Shown here: positions 31,301-40,327 of the stretch, in pieces
Numbering within the stretch: position 1 is the stretch's first letter
How the letters are laid out: every line of letters begins with the position of its first letter
Assembly (NCBI RefSeq): GCF_011927785.1
Contig: NZ_JAATJK010000001.1
Span: forward strand, 4,435,001-4,499,000
Origin: Micromonospora profundi
GTDB lineage: Bacteria > Actinomycetota > Actinomycetes > Mycobacteriales > Micromonosporaceae
Reading direction: 5' to 3'
DNA length: 64,000 nucleotides
Notes under the pieces: generated by a model
Told to the model about the DNA's origin: nothing
Databases searched by the model: none
Seen by the model: only the letters and a program-made list of their open reading frames with translations
Translations under genes and position numbers: made by a program

Positions 31301-31379
31301 CCTTCAGCTTGGCGAGAACGGTCTTACTCTCGACCCCGAGCTCTTTTGCAAGCTCGTGTACGCGGGCCTTGCCTGCCAC
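28359..31379 (-). CDS. infB: Translation initiation factor IF-2
   Basis: GTPase that places initiator tRNA on the 30S subunit. It has 1006 residues from the GTG at 31379 (GAGGAG upstream). The N-terminal IF2_N domain has [22 protein letters not shown] long Pro/Ala then Gly/Arg-rich linker covers about residues 55-385, with [12 protein letters not shown] repeats. The second IF2_N, the G domain (GHVDHGKT at 506-513, [14 protein letters not shown]) and the C-terminal initiator-tRNA-binding domains follow. The glycine-rich linker is long even for actinobacteria. Confidence 0.98.
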   Translation of the reverse strand: MAGKARVHELAKELGVESKTVLAKLKEMGEFVKSASSTVEAPVARRLRNAFVASTGAPAPAAPSAPASAPASTPSPTPSPTPGAPRVSAKPMPPRRPAAPAPGPKPKGPVPGAPQTVTPVAKPASAHDIEVAAAEARAAALKAEQEAAVKAAQAARQQQRDNPVRREPPADGGNRPGPRPGPAAMPPRPGSPAARPSTPAPGPGARPGGRPPARGAGNNPFGIQGGQQQRPPAAGAGGPRPNTPAGMPPRPSPNSMPPRPSPASMPSQRPAAGRPGPGGAGRPGGGAGRPGGGGGGFRGGPGGGAGGGGGGYRGGPGGGAGAGGGGGYRGGPGGGAGAPGGGFRPGGPAGGGGRPGAGGRGRGGGAAGAFGRPGGRPTRGRKSKKQRRQEFDNLSAPTMSSGAPRGQGQVVRLSRGASLSDFADKINANPGSLVQEMFNLGEMVTATQSCSDDTLHLLGEHLGFDIQIVSPEDEDRELLAQFNIDLDAEVAEERLVSRAPVVTVMGHVDHGKTKLLDAIRKANVVAGEAGGITQHIGAYQVHVPHEGEDRAVTFIDTPGHEAFTAMRARGAQVTDIVILVVAADDGVMPQTIEALNHAKAADVPIVVAVNKVDKPEANPDKVRQQLTEYGLVAEEYGGETMFVNVAAKPGIGIEELLEAVLLTADASLELTAPIDGPAQGVAIEAHLDKGRGAVATVLVQKGTLRAGDSIVAGGAHGRVRAMLDENGNQLTEAGPARPVMVLGLTAPPGAGDTFLAAADDRTVRQIAEQRQARRRAASFANSRGRATLETLMEQLKEGEKTSLNLILKGDVSGSVEALEDALFNLDIPEEVQLKVLDRGVGAITESNVMLASASSEPVTIIGFNVRASNKVREMADREGVEIRYYTVIYQAIEEIEAALKGLLKPEYEEVELGSAEIRDVFRSSKIGNISGCIVRSGIIRRNAKARLLRDGAVVADNLTITSLKRFKDDATEVREGFECGLTLGGYNNVQVGDVIETFEMREKARA

Positions 31380-31472
31380 TGCACTCCTCACTCCGAGGTC
31401 GTGCGGGCAGCACCCGCAGCGACCTCACTCGTGCACTTGAAGCCTGGTCATTTCAGGGACTTCATCGTGTGC

Positions 31473-31805
31473 TCATGTCGGTCGTCCTACCCTGCTAGCG
31501 ACCCTCGCCCGGTCGGGCTGACCGGACGTAGTGGTTGGCGCATCGACGTGCTCTGCCAGCACACCGTGGTCGAGGACCTCGGTGACGCGCAGCGCTCGCC
31601 CGAAGGCGCGGCGCCGCACCGCCAGCGCGAAGCAGGCCGGATCCGGGTGCATGTTCGCTCCCCGACCCGGCAGCCTGCGGAACGGATCAGGCCGGAGGCT
31701 GTGACCAGCCTCGTCCCCGATCGCGACGACCCGCAGCAATTCGCTGGCCGGCGCACGCTTCCGGCAACCCACACAGGTGCGCTCCGGCTGCGCGCGTCGT
31801 ACCAC
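31473..31805 (-). CDS. ylxR: YlxR (DUF448) family RNA-binding protein
   Basis: A 110-residue protein with the DUF448 signature PERTCVGCRKRAPASELLRV and GRGANMHPDPACF. YlxR proteins bind nucleic acid and have been linked to transcription of metabolic genes and to RNase P in some bacteria. It sits between nusA (16 bp) and infB (93 bp), its universal position. The GTG at 31805 lacks a clear Shine-Dalgarno, which suggests coupling to nusA translation. The C-terminal 25 residues are not conserved in type. Confidence 0.92.
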   Translation of the reverse strand: MVRRAQPERTCVGCRKRAPASELLRVVAIGDEAGHSLRPDPFRRLPGRGANMHPDPACFALAVRRRAFGRALRVTEVLDHGVLAEHVDAPTTTSGQPDRARVASRVGRPT

Positions 31806-31821
31806 TGGAGGAAGTCTACCC

Positions 31822-32865
31822 CTAGCTGCCCGAGATCGCGCCGCCCGGCTCCGGTACCTGATCAGCTCCGCCCCGCGCGGCAGGCGCGACCTGCTCCGCG
31901 TCGGAGCGGATGTCGATGCGCCAACCGGTCAAACGGGCAGCGAGGCGGGCGTTCTGCCCCTCCCGGCCGATGGCGAGGGAGAGCTGGAAATCCGGGACGG
32001 TCACCCGGGCGGCCCGGCCGGCCAGGTCCACCACCTCGACCCGCAGCGCCTTGGCCGGCGACAACGCGTTGCCGACGAAAGTGGCCGGGTCGTCCGACCA
32101 GTCAATAATGTCGATCTTCTCGCCGTGCAGCTCACTCATCACGGCCCGGACGCGCTGACCCATCGGGCCGATGCAGGCGCCCTTGGGGTTCACCCCGGCG
32201 GTGGTCGAGCGTACGGCGATCTTCGTACGGTGACCTGCCTCACGCGCGATCGCGCCGATCTCCACAATCCCGTCGGCGATCTCGGGAACCTCCAGCGCGA
32301 ACAACTTCTTGACAAGCGCCGGATGCGACCGGGACAGGGTGATCTGCGGCCCGCGCATGCCCTTGGCCACGTGCACCACCACGCAGCGGATCCGCTCGCC
32401 GTGGGTGTACCGCTCGCCGGGCACCTGCTCGGACTGCGGCAGCACGCCCTCCAGCTTGCCCAGGTCGACGCTGACGATGCCCTTCTCGATCCGCGTCTCG
32501 TGGGCCTGCACCACGCCGGTGACGAGGTCACCCTCGCGGCCCACGTACTCGCCGAAGTGCACCTCGTCGGTGGCCTCCCGCAGCCGCTGGAGGATCACCT
32601 GCTTCGCCGTCATGGCGGCGATCCGGCCGAAGTCGTGCGGGGTGTCGTCCCACTCCCGCACCAGACTGCCGTCGGAGTCCATCTCCTGCGCGTACACCAG
32701 GGCAGCGCCGGACTTGCGGTCGATCTCCACCCGGGCGTGCGGCTCGGCGCCGTCGGTGTGCCGGTAGGCGGTCAGCAACGCGGTCTCGATCGCCGCGAGA
32801 ATCGTGTCGAACGGGATCTCCCGCTCGCGCTCGAGTGCGCGTAGCGCCGCGAGGTCGATGTTCAC
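31822..32865 (-). CDS. nusA: Transcription termination/antitermination factor NusA
   Basis: RNA polymerase-binding elongation factor. It has 347 residues: an N-terminal polymerase-binding domain, S1 ([20 protein letters not shown]) and two KH domains ([20 protein letters not shown] and [20 protein letters not shown]). The actinobacterial form lacks the acidic C-terminal repeats of E. coli NusA. The GTG start overlaps the rimP stop as GTGA and is preceded by GAGGAG. Confidence 0.97.
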   Translation of the reverse strand: MNIDLAALRALEREREIPFDTILAAIETALLTAYRHTDGAEPHARVEIDRKSGAALVYAQEMDSDGSLVREWDDTPHDFGRIAAMTAKQVILQRLREATDEVHFGEYVGREGDLVTGVVQAHETRIEKGIVSVDLGKLEGVLPQSEQVPGERYTHGERIRCVVVHVAKGMRGPQITLSRSHPALVKKLFALEVPEIADGIVEIGAIAREAGHRTKIAVRSTTAGVNPKGACIGPMGQRVRAVMSELHGEKIDIIDWSDDPATFVGNALSPAKALRVEVVDLAGRAARVTVPDFQLSLAIGREGQNARLAARLTGWRIDIRSDAEQVAPAARGGADQVPEPGGAISGS

Positions 32866-33611
32866 CTCTCCTCGTCCTCCACATCATCTTCGTCGTCGAT
32901 GTCGTCTGAATCGTCGATGTCGTCTGCGTCGTCGAACTCGTCGTCGACGTCGGTGTCGTCGGGCTCACCCAACTCGGCCAGGCGGGTGAACTCGACCTGC
33001 ACCCGGCCCGGCCCCAGCTCGGCGTACGTCAAGGAGTCGCGACCGGAGTCGGTCTCCAGCTGCACGGTCTCGTCGTCGGCCCCGACCACCCGGCCGGTCA
33101 GCTGGCGACCCGCGGAGGGCTCGGCGCGCTGGCCGGGCAACGCGACCGCGCCCCGGACGGTGACCTTGACGAGCCGGCCCACGTTGCGCCGCCAGTGCCG
33201 GGGCAGGGTGAGCGGCCGGTCCACGCCCGGAGAGCTGACCTCGAGCTGGTATTCCCCGGCGAGGATGTCGCCGCCGGACTCCTCGGCCGCGTCCAGTGCG
33301 GCCGAGACCGCGCGGGAGACGTCGGCGACGGCGTCCAGGTCGATCCCGCCGTCGGCGTCCACGATCACCCGCACGACGTGCCGGCGTCCGGCCCGGGAGA
33401 CCGACAGGTCCTCCAGGTCGTAGCCCGCGTCGTTGACCACCGGCTCGATCACGGTCCGCAACTGGGTGCGTCGCGCCGCGAGATCACCGCCGCCGCGGGG
33501 GCCGGCCCCGCCGCGCGGCGCACGGGGAGCATCGTCACGAGGCCCGCTGTCGCGGGAACCGCTGTCGCGGGGTCGACCCGTCGACCTTGTGGCACGGCCA
33601 CGCTGTGTCAT
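32862..33611 (-). CDS. rimP: Ribosome maturation factor RimP
   Basis: Needed for 30S subunit assembly. It has 249 residues. The core from about residue 50 carries [39 protein letters not shown] and [15 protein letters not shown]. It is flanked by a basic Arg/Gly/Ser-rich N-terminus of 45 residues and an acidic tail of some 30 residues with repeated DD(I/V)DD units. Both extensions are longer than in E. coli RimP. It is the first gene of the rimP-nusA-ylxR-infB run and divergent from the lipoprotein gene by 154 bp. Confidence 0.95.
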   Translation of the reverse strand: MTQRGRATRSTGRPRDSGSRDSGPRDDAPRAPRGGAGPRGGGDLAARRTQLRTVIEPVVNDAGYDLEDLSVSRAGRRHVVRVIVDADGGIDLDAVADVSRAVSAALDAAEESGGDILAGEYQLEVSSPGVDRPLTLPRHWRRNVGRLVKVTVRGAVALPGQRAEPSAGRQLTGRVVGADDETVQLETDSGRDSLTYAELGPGRVQVEFTRLAELGEPDDTDVDDEFDDADDIDDSDDIDDEDDVEDEER

Positions 33612-33765
33612 CTCCGCACCCTTTCACTGGTCGATCGGGACGCTCGTCCCGCCATGCCGGCACGCCACCGGAGCGGACGCGCCGGCGGCTGCGCAGAGCG
33701 TAACGCGCCCGCCGGCCGCCGGACCGGGCGGCGCACCGACGCCGGTGGCCCTCGGAGCGGCACGG

Positions 33766-34293
33766 ATGGTGTTGACTTGCCCGGTGGGGATCGGCAGAAC
33801 GACACAGCGCAACCATTCATCCGGACATTCCCGGCGAAAGGTCTTGCGCGTTGGAGCGCTGTTGGCGCTCGGCGGCGGCGTGGCCCCGCTGACCGGCTGT
33901 GATCTTTTCGATCGGGACGACAAGCCGGCACCGCCGCCGGACCCGCTGCGGCCGATGGTCGACGAGTCGTTGGGGCTGGCCGCGGCGTACCGAGAGAGCG
34001 CTGTGGCCCACCCGAGCCTGGCCGGACGCCTCGACCCCATCGCCGCGACGCACACCGCGCACGCCACCGAACTCGCCCGGGTCATCGGCGTGCCCCTCCC
34101 CTCGGCGCCCGTCACCGCGCCGAGCAGTTCCCCGGCCGCCGAGCCGGCCGGCGCGCTGGCCGCCCTGCGCGCGCTGGAGAAGACCGCCCAGCAGTCCGCG
34201 ACAGCCGCCTGCGCGTCCGCACCCGCGGACCGTGCGGCTCTGCTCGGCTCCATCGCCGCCGCGCGGGCCACCCACCAGGAGGCACTGAAGTGA
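33766..34293 (+). CDS. Predicted Tat-exported lipoprotein paired with DUF4439
   Basis: A 175-residue protein. A twin-arginine signal, HSRRKVLRVGALLALGGGVA, ends in the lipobox LTGC, predicting a Tat-exported, lipid-anchored protein. The mature part is Ala-rich and helical, with His/Glu-containing segments (AATHTAHATELARVIG, ATHQEALK). The ATG at 33766 has GGAG eight bases upstream. The stop overlaps the next gene's GTG by four bases. Function unknown. The helical character and partner hint at a ferritin-like bundle. Confidence 0.75.
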   Translation: MVLTCPVGIGRTTQRNHSSGHSRRKVLRVGALLALGGGVAPLTGCDLFDRDDKPAPPPDPLRPMVDESLGLAAAYRESAVAHPSLAGRLDPIAATHTAHATELARVIGVPLPSAPVTAPSSSPAAEPAGALAALRALEKTAQQSATAACASAPADRAALLGSIAAARATHQEALK

Positions 34294-34727
34294 GGCAGCC
34301 GACCGCCGGGGAGGCGCTGGCCGCCGCCCTCTCCGCCGAGTACGCGGCCATCTACGCCTACGGACGCATCGGCGTCCGGCTCACCGGGGCGGCGCGCGAC
34401 GCCGCACGGCAGGCCGAGGCATCGCACCGGCGCCGACGCGACGCGCTGGTGGTGCAGCTCAGCACCACCGGCGGCACCGTGCCACCGGATCGGGCCGGGT
34501 ACGCGCTGCCGTTCGCCGTCACCGACCGGGCCAGCGCGTTGCGGCTGGCCGTCGAGGTGGAGGAGCGGACCGCGGCGCACTGGCGGGCCGCGTTGGCGTC
34601 CACCACCGGCGCCGACCGCGACCAGGCGCTGGCCGCCCTCGTCGAGTACGCCGTACGCGCCACCAGGTGGCGCAAGACCGCCGGCGTCGCCCCGCTGACT
34701 GTCGCATTTCCCGGTCGCCCGAGCTGA
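34290..34727 (+). CDS. DUF4439 ferritin-like protein
   Basis: A 145-residue four-helix protein of the DUF4439 ferritin-like family, marked by ALSAEYAAIYAYGRIGVRL near the N-terminus and VEERTAAHWRAAL later. Glutamates in AEYAAIYAYG and EVEERTAAHW could serve as metal ligands, but a full diiron set cannot be confirmed by eye. It has no signal peptide of its own, unlike its partner. The GTG start overlaps the previous stop (GTGA). Confidence 0.83.
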   Translation: MRQPTAGEALAAALSAEYAAIYAYGRIGVRLTGAARDAARQAEASHRRRRDALVVQLSTTGGTVPPDRAGYALPFAVTDRASALRLAVEVEERTAAHWRAALASTTGADRDQALAALVEYAVRATRWRKTAGVAPLTVAFPGRPS

Positions 34728-34752
34728 ACTGATCCCGCTCCGGTTGCGGTGC

Positions 34753-34771
34753 GCATACCAGGTATGCATAC
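34753..34771. promoter_or_regulatory. Probable PadR operator
   Basis: Two overlapping perfect palindromes, GCATACC-A-GGTATGC (34753-34767) and GTATGCATAC (34762-34771), end 9 bp before the padR start. ATAC/GTAT dyads are typical of PadR-family sites, and the position predicts autorepression of the padR-ABC operon. No other dyad of this strength was seen nearby. Confidence 0.7.
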
Positions 34772-34780
34772 TCCGTTGCC

Positions 34781-35383
34781 ATGTCCATCCGTCACGGGCT
34801 GCTCGCCCTCCTCGAACGCGGCCAGATGTACGGCTACCAGCTGCGCGCCGCATTCGAGGAGTCGACCGGGTCGACGTGGCCGCTGAACATCGGGCAGGTC
34901 TACACCACGCTGTCCCGGCTGGAACGCGACGGACTGGTGCGTCCTCTGCCGGAGAGCGAGGCGGGGCAGCGCCCGTACGAGATCACCGATGCCGGCCGGA
35001 CGGACCTGGCGCTGTGGTTCGCCACCCCGATCAGCCGTAACGACCGCCCTCGCGACGAGTTGGCGATCAAGCTGGCGTTGGCGCTCACCACTCCAGGGGT
35101 GGACGTCCGCTCGGTGGTGCAGGCCCAGCGCAGCGCCACGATGCGGGCCCTTCAGGAGTTGACCAGGTTGAAGTACGCCAGCGACCGTCCCGAGGACCTG
35201 CCCTGGCGGCTGGTGCTGGACTCGATGGTGTTCCAGGCCGAGGCGGAGGTGCGCTGGTTGGACCACTGCGAGAGCAGCCTCGTCCGGCACCGGCCCAGCG
35301 GCCCGCCTCCCCCGCTGCCCGGCCCGGGCGCCGACGGGGCACCGGACGCGGCACGATGGGCCGACGAGGGGGCGCGCCGGTGA
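34781..35383 (+). CDS. PadR family transcriptional regulator
   Basis: A 200-residue regulator. The winged-helix domain (MSIRHGLLALLERGQMYGYQ, IGQVYTTLSRLERDGLV) is followed by the C-terminal helical dimerisation domain. PadR proteins upstream of ABC exporters usually repress them until a substrate binds. No good Shine-Dalgarno precedes the ATG, so the mRNA may be leaderless. The stop overlaps the ABC ATPase start as GTGA. Confidence 0.93.
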   Translation: MSIRHGLLALLERGQMYGYQLRAAFEESTGSTWPLNIGQVYTTLSRLERDGLVRPLPESEAGQRPYEITDAGRTDLALWFATPISRNDRPRDELAIKLALALTTPGVDVRSVVQAQRSATMRALQELTRLKYASDRPEDLPWRLVLDSMVFQAEAEVRWLDHCESSLVRHRPSGPPPPLPGPGADGAPDAARWADEGARR

Positions 35384-36114
35384 GCGACCCGGACGACGCG
35401 GTGCTGGAGCTGCGCGCCGTCCACCGCACCCACGGGACCGGCCCGGCGGCGGTGCACGCCCTGCGCGGGGTCAGCCTGGTCGTCCGGCCGGGTGAGCTGG
35501 TCGCCGTGATGGGTCCGTCCGGCTCCGGCAAGTCGACGCTGCTGGCCCTCGCCGGCGGCCTGGACCGCCCGACCCAAGGCGACGTACGGGTCGAGGGGCA
35601 GCGGCTCGGGGCGTTGGACCCACGCGGGCTGGCCCAGCTGCGCCGCCGCCGCATCGGCTACATCTTCCAGCAGCTCAACCTGCTGGGCAGCCTGAGCGCG
35701 CTGGAGAACGTCGCGCTTCCGCTGGAACTCGACGGTGTGGGCGGGCGCAAGGCCCGTACCGCCGCGCTGGCCGCGCTCGCCGAGGTGGGGCTGCCGGCCC
35801 TGGCCGACCGTTTCCCCGACCAGCTCTCCGGCGGCCAGCAGCAGCGGGTGGCCATCGCCCGCGCGCTGGTGGGCGAACGGCGGCTGGTGCTCGCCGACGA
35901 ACCGACGGGGGCGCTGGACTCGCAGACCGGTGAGGCGGTGCTGCACCTGCTGCGCCGCCGGGTCGACGCGGGCGCCGCCGGCATCCTCGTCACCCACGAG
36001 GCGCGGCACGCCGGCTGGGCCGACCGGGTGGTGTTCCTGCGCGACGGGGTGCTCGTCGACACGACTGCCCCGCTGGGCAGCGTCGAGCAACTGCTGTCCG
36101 GCAGCGACCGTTGA
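35380..36114 (+). CDS. ABC transporter ATP-binding protein (MacB/LolD type)
   Basis: A 244-residue ATPase with Walker A GPSGSGKST at 45-53, Q-loop YIFQQLNLL, signature LSGGQQQRVAIARAL, Walker B LVLADEPTGALDS and switch histidine VTHEARH. All are canonical. GTG at 35380 lies inside the padR stop and has GAGGGGG upstream. The next gene starts within its stop, so regulator, ATPase and permease are translated as a chain. Confidence 0.95.
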   Translation: MSDPDDAVLELRAVHRTHGTGPAAVHALRGVSLVVRPGELVAVMGPSGSGKSTLLALAGGLDRPTQGDVRVEGQRLGALDPRGLAQLRRRRIGYIFQQLNLLGSLSALENVALPLELDGVGGRKARTAALAALAEVGLPALADRFPDQLSGGQQQRVAIARALVGERRLVLADEPTGALDSQTGEAVLHLLRRRVDAGAAGILVTHEARHAGWADRVVFLRDGVLVDTTAPLGSVEQLLSGSDR

Positions 36115-38888
36115 CCCTCCGCCGGACGACGCGGACAGCCGGCCCGGTCACCGACGCTCCGGCCGCCCAGCCGGTGCCACCGCGCGTACCACAGGGGCGG
36201 CGGCGCTTCGCCGAGCTGGCCGGCTCCTGGCGGGCGGCACTGCGGATCGCCCGGCGGGAGTCGCGGCGGGCGCGCCGACGTACCGCCCTGGTGCTCGCCA
36301 TGATCGCCCTGCCGGTGCTGGTTCTGGCCTTTCTCGCGGCGAGCTACGACATGGCCGAGCTGACCGCGCAGGAAAAGATCGACAGGCGCCTCGGAGTCGC
36401 CGACGCGGAACTGCGGTGGTTCGCCGACACCCCGATCGATCAGGACGAGTGGGGTGAGAGCTGGTATCCCCGCAACGGCGACACGGAGGCGTCCAGCCAT
36501 CCGGCCACCGCCGCCGAGGTGAGCGCGTTGCTCGGCCCGGGCAGCCGGTTCACCGAGCTACGCGGCCGGATGCCGCTGACAGTGCAGAGCCCCGAGGGGG
36601 ACGAGACCTTCCAGGCCCGGGTGCTCGACCTCACCGACCCGCTGGCCCGGGGGCTGGTGCGGTTCCGGTCGGGAAGGGCGCCCCGGGAGCCCGCCGAGGT
36701 GGCGGTGAGCCCGGCCGCGCTGCGCCGCCTCGACGTACGCCTGGGCGCGGTGCTGGCCACCGCCGACGGGATGAGGGCGTACACGGTGGTGGGGGTGGTC
36801 GAGTTCCCAGACGACCTCGGCCCGATCGTGGCGCTGCACCCGTCGGCCGTACCTCGGAACGAGCCCTTTCTCGACAGCAGTTGGCTTGTGGATGTGCCCG
36901 GCGGTGTCGACGCGGCGATGGTGGCCCGACTCAACGACAACGGCGTGGTGGTGGCGACACGCGACCACCACGGCACGGGCGGGTGGACCCGCACGTGGCT
37001 CGGGTCCGTCGGACCAGCCGATTCCAACGACCTGAGCACCGGGGTCCTGATCGCCGGCCTCGGGTTGCTGGAGGTGGTGCTGCTGGTCGGGCCGGCGTTC
37101 GCGGTGGGTGTCCGCCGACGACGCCGGGACCTGGCGCTGGTCGCGGTGGCCGGTGGAGACTCCGCCCAACTGCGTCGGGTCGTGCTCGCCGACGGTGTGG
37201 TGCTGGGCGTGCTGGGCGCCGCCGTCGGGCTGCTCCTCGGAGTCGCCGCGGCGTTCGCCGGTCGTCCGCTGATGGAGCAGTACGTCTTCAGCGCCCGGTT
37301 CGGCGGGTACCGCTGCTGGCCGGCGGCGCTCCTGGTGCTCGCTGGGGTAGCGGTGCTGGCCGGGGTCCTCGCCGCGGTGGCGCCGGCCTGGACGGCCGCC
37401 CGCCAGGATGTCGCGGCCGGGCTCGCCGGTCGGCGTACCCCGCCGACGTCCCGGACCCGGTGGCTGGCCCTGGGGCTGGTGTTGGCCTTCGGCGGGGCGG
37501 CGCTCGCGGCGTACGGGGCCACCCGGACGTCGGCGGCGGTGATCCTCACCGGCCTGATCCTCGGCGAACTCGGTCTGGTGTGTTGCACGCCCACGCTTAT
37601 CGGCGTGCTGGCGAGGCTCGGCCGGGTACTGCCGCTGGCCCCCCGGATCGCGCTGCGCGACGCCAGCCGTAACCGGGCCGCCGCCGCACCGGCGATCTGC
37701 GCGGTGATGGCCGCCGTGGCCAGCAGTGTGGCCCTCGGCGGGTACCTGGCCAGCGACCGCGTCCGGCAAGCGGACACCTACCAGCCGATGCTGCCGACGG
37801 GCCACCTGCTGGTCAACCCGGAGCACTCGACCCGGCGGCCCACGCTGGCCCAGGTTACCGCCGCGGCCCAGGAGACGCTGGGCACCGCCGCGGTCGCCCC
37901 GGTTCAGACGGTGGCCTGCGCCGAGGCGGGTCACGGCTACTGCGACGTCACCCCACTACTGCCGCCTGCGCAGGTCTGCCCCTGGCAGCCCGGTGATGTC
38001 CTGTCCGCGTCGCAGCGCCGGCAGGCACGGGCCGACCCGCGTTGCCAGTTCTCCGAAACGACGCGCTTCGGCCCCTGGGTGCAGTCCTGGGTGGACGACG
38101 GCACGGCCGTGCCGTTGCTGACCGGCGCCGACCCTGCGGCGACCGCCACCGCAGCCGAGGTGCTGCGCGCCGGTGGCGTGGTGGTGACCAACAGGCGCTA
38201 CGTGCACGACGGCCGGGTGACAGTGCAGATGGTGCCGTCGGACGGCGGAACGCCGATCACCGCCGACTTCCCCGGGTACGCGCTGCCCGCGTTCGTGGGC
38301 GAGTCCCGCCTGCTGCTGTCCGAGCCCTCGGCCCGCAGCCTCGGTCTTCGCGTGTCCTCTGCCGGTTGGGTGGTCGGCACCGCGACGCCGCCGGCCAGTC
38401 AACAGCAGGAGCGGTTCACCGCTGCCCTGCGGCCCTTCGGGCCGGTGTCGTTGAGCGTCGAGTCCGGCGCCGCCCCCACCGACATCTCACCCCTGCTTCT
38501 CCTGCTCGCCGCGGCGGCCGGCCTGATCACGGTGGGCGCCGCCGGGATCGCGACAGCGCTCGCCGCCGCCGAGGGGCGTGCCGAGTTGTCCACCCTCGCG
38601 GCGGTCGGCGCGGCCCCGGCGGTACGCCGGCTGCTGGCGATCTGCCAGGCCGGGGTCATCGCGGGTCTCGGTTCGGTGCTCGGGATCGTGGCCGGGCTGG
38701 GCACCGCGGCGATCGTGCTGTTCTCGGTCAACCGCCAGTACGCGACGGACTGGCCGGCACCCGCCCCGTACCCGTACGTGGTGCCGTGGCCGGTGCTCGG
38801 CGTCCTCGTGCTGGTGCCCCTTGTGGCGATGCTCGGCGCGGGCCTGTTCACCCGTGCGCGGCTGCCGATCGAGCGACGGCTGGACTGA
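36111..38888 (+). CDS. FtsX-like ABC transporter permease
   Basis: A 925-residue permease. One N-terminal membrane segment (ALVLAMIALPVLVLAFLAA), a large extracytoplasmic domain, three central segments forming an FtsX domain (residues 300-440), two further segments, a second external domain with several cysteines (TVACAEAGHGYCDV, PPAQVCPW, DPRCQF), and a final FtsX domain. The two-FtsX architecture means one chain can supply both halves of the channel. TTG at 36111 overlaps the ATPase stop. Probably exports an antibiotic, peptide or lipid under PadR control. Confidence 0.92.
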   Translation: MTLRRTTRTAGPVTDAPAAQPVPPRVPQGRRRFAELAGSWRAALRIARRESRRARRRTALVLAMIALPVLVLAFLAASYDMAELTAQEKIDRRLGVADAELRWFADTPIDQDEWGESWYPRNGDTEASSHPATAAEVSALLGPGSRFTELRGRMPLTVQSPEGDETFQARVLDLTDPLARGLVRFRSGRAPREPAEVAVSPAALRRLDVRLGAVLATADGMRAYTVVGVVEFPDDLGPIVALHPSAVPRNEPFLDSSWLVDVPGGVDAAMVARLNDNGVVVATRDHHGTGGWTRTWLGSVGPADSNDLSTGVLIAGLGLLEVVLLVGPAFAVGVRRRRRDLALVAVAGGDSAQLRRVVLADGVVLGVLGAAVGLLLGVAAAFAGRPLMEQYVFSARFGGYRCWPAALLVLAGVAVLAGVLAAVAPAWTAARQDVAAGLAGRRTPPTSRTRWLALGLVLAFGGAALAAYGATRTSAAVILTGLILGELGLVCCTPTLIGVLARLGRVLPLAPRIALRDASRNRAAAAPAICAVMAAVASSVALGGYLASDRVRQADTYQPMLPTGHLLVNPEHSTRRPTLAQVTAAAQETLGTAAVAPVQTVACAEAGHGYCDVTPLLPPAQVCPWQPGDVLSASQRRQARADPRCQFSETTRFGPWVQSWVDDGTAVPLLTGADPAATATAAEVLRAGGVVVTNRRYVHDGRVTVQMVPSDGGTPITADFPGYALPAFVGESRLLLSEPSARSLGLRVSSAGWVVGTATPPASQQQERFTAALRPFGPVSLSVESGAAPTDISPLLLLLAAAAGLITVGAAGIATALAAAEGRAELSTLAAVGAAPAVRRLLAICQAGVIAGLGSVLGIVAGLGTAAIVLFSVNRQYATDWPAPAPYPYVVPWPVLGVLVLVPLVAMLGAGLFTRARLPIERRLD

Positions 38889-38972
38889 CCCGGGGTCGGT
38901 GGATTCACCGCTGTGGAAACCTGGGCCGTCCGGAGGTGCCGCCGGGGTGCGGCAGCCGGCAGACTGGTCCGC

Positions 38973-39473
38973 GTGTCTGCGCTCGGAACACTCACCCGTC
39001 GGGTCGGCCATCACCGCTGGTTCGGTGCCGCCGCCCGCCTGCTGGTGCCCGCCGACCGGATCGTCGGCCGGCTCACCCGGGGGCGGGTGGTCGCGCTCGG
39101 CCTGATCCCGTCCCTCGTCATCACCACCATCGGCCGCCGCTCCGGAAAGCCGCGCAGCAATCCCCTGCTCTACGTGCCCGACGGCGACGCCTACGTGGTG
39201 ATCGGCTCCAACTGGGGGCAGACGCAGCAGCCCGCCTGGTCGCTGAACCTCCTCGCCGAGCCGACCGCCGAGGTCGACGTACGGGGGCGACGGATCCCGG
39301 TGCGTGCCGTGCTGGCCACCGGTGCCGAACGGGACCGGCTGTGGCAGCTGCTGGTCACCGAGTGGCCGGCGTACCGCGCGTACGTCGAGCGGGCCGGCGA
39401 CCGGGAGATCCGGGTCTTCCGGCTGGAGCCGACCGGGCGCGGCGCGCCGGCCGAGCCGCGGTCTGCTGGCTAG
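38973..39473 (+). CDS. Nitroreductase family deazaflavin-dependent oxidoreductase (Ddn-like)
   Basis: A 166-residue F420-binding split-barrel protein. The family core reads ITTIGRRSGKPRSNPLLYVP then YVVIGSNWGQTQQPAW and ends WPAYRAYVERAGDREIRVFRL. Homologues reduce quinones or nitroimidazoles with F420H2. GTG at 38973 has no clear Shine-Dalgarno; a GTG at 38913 would add 20 Arg-rich residues and is less likely. Confidence 0.88.
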   Translation: MSALGTLTRRVGHHRWFGAAARLLVPADRIVGRLTRGRVVALGLIPSLVITTIGRRSGKPRSNPLLYVPDGDAYVVIGSNWGQTQQPAWSLNLLAEPTAEVDVRGRRIPVRAVLATGAERDRLWQLLVTEWPAYRAYVERAGDREIRVFRLEPTGRGAPAEPRSAG

Positions 39474-39580
39474 GCTGACCTCGGGTTCGAGTCGGAGGTG
39501 GCGGCGGTGCGGGCGAGGAGCGAACCGACCTTGCGGGCCGCGCCGCCACGAGCCGCGCCGCCACGAACGAGGGCCGCCTA

Positions 39581-40321
39581 GTGGGCGTCAGCGGCGACCG
39601 GTCCGGTGTCGGCCGGGGCACCCACGACGATCGACGGTGGACCGTCGCTGAGCGGGTGGCCGAGGCGATCCGGCGGCGTTTCCCTGCCGACGTGCTGGCG
39701 ATCGCGGTGCATGGCCCCCTGGCCCACGGCGACGACGACGGCGGTGGGGACGGCGAGGTGGGGCTGCTGGTGGTCACCTACCGGCCGGGCACCGGTCCAC
39801 GGCCGGCGACCCGCCGGGTCGACGGGGTGCTCGTCGACCTGACAGTGGCCGCCGCCGACGACTACCTCGGGCAGGCGCGGCAGCTCTCCCCACTGTGGCC
39901 GCTGACCGCCGACCGGTACGTCACCACGCAGGCGCTGCACGACCCGACGGGCTGGCTGCGGACGTTGCGCGACGAGCATCTGGGCCGGCTGGCCCGCGCC
40001 CGGCCGGGCGAGTTCAGTACCGCGGCCCGGCAGTCGTGGTACAGGGGCAGTGCGGCGCACTCCCGGGCCGCCCGGCTCGCCGAGTGGTACGAGACCGACC
40101 AGGCGCTGCTCATGCTCGGTGAGGCGCGGCTGGCCGCGGCGACAGTGACCGGCCTGCTGAGCCGCACCTACTTCCGTGACCCGGGTGACGCGGTGCGACG
40201 CACCGGTCTGGCCGGCGCGGACATGACCGAGGTGGGTGTGGTGCTGACCCGGCAGGCCGACGAACTGGCGGCCCGTGGCCGACCGGTGGACGGCACCGTC
40301 GATGACCTGCTCACCGGCTGA
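39581..40321 (+). CDS. Nucleotidyltransferase-like protein with degenerate active site
   Basis: A 246-residue protein. The N-terminal part (VLAIAVHGPLAHGDDDGGGD, then GEVGLLVVTYRPG) resembles minimal nucleotidyltransferases such as aminoglycoside adenylyltransferases. The usual GS...DxD pattern, however, reads GP...DGE. The C-terminal 130 residues are helical (RQSWYRGSAAHSRAARLAEW), like a HEPN or substrate-binding bundle. Activity is therefore doubtful. GTG start at 39581. Convergent with the VIT transporter gene, 6 bp apart. Confidence 0.65.
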   Translation: MGVSGDRSGVGRGTHDDRRWTVAERVAEAIRRRFPADVLAIAVHGPLAHGDDDGGGDGEVGLLVVTYRPGTGPRPATRRVDGVLVDLTVAAADDYLGQARQLSPLWPLTADRYVTTQALHDPTGWLRTLRDEHLGRLARARPGEFSTAARQSWYRGSAAHSRAARLAEWYETDQALLMLGEARLAAATVTGLLSRTYFRDPGDAVRRTGLAGADMTEVGVVLTRQADELAARGRPVDGTVDDLLTG

Positions 40322-40327
40322 CCGGCA

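Noticed and set aside
29232..32108. A 958-codon plus-strand open frame
   Set aside because: It is antisense to infB, ylxR and nusA, with His/Arg/Gly-rich low-information sequence and no family resemblance. It is a GC-driven shadow of the real genes.
39478..39505. GGGTTCGAGTCGG, resembling a tRNA T-arm
   Set aside because: No matching acceptor stem, anticodon arm or D-arm can be drawn around it.
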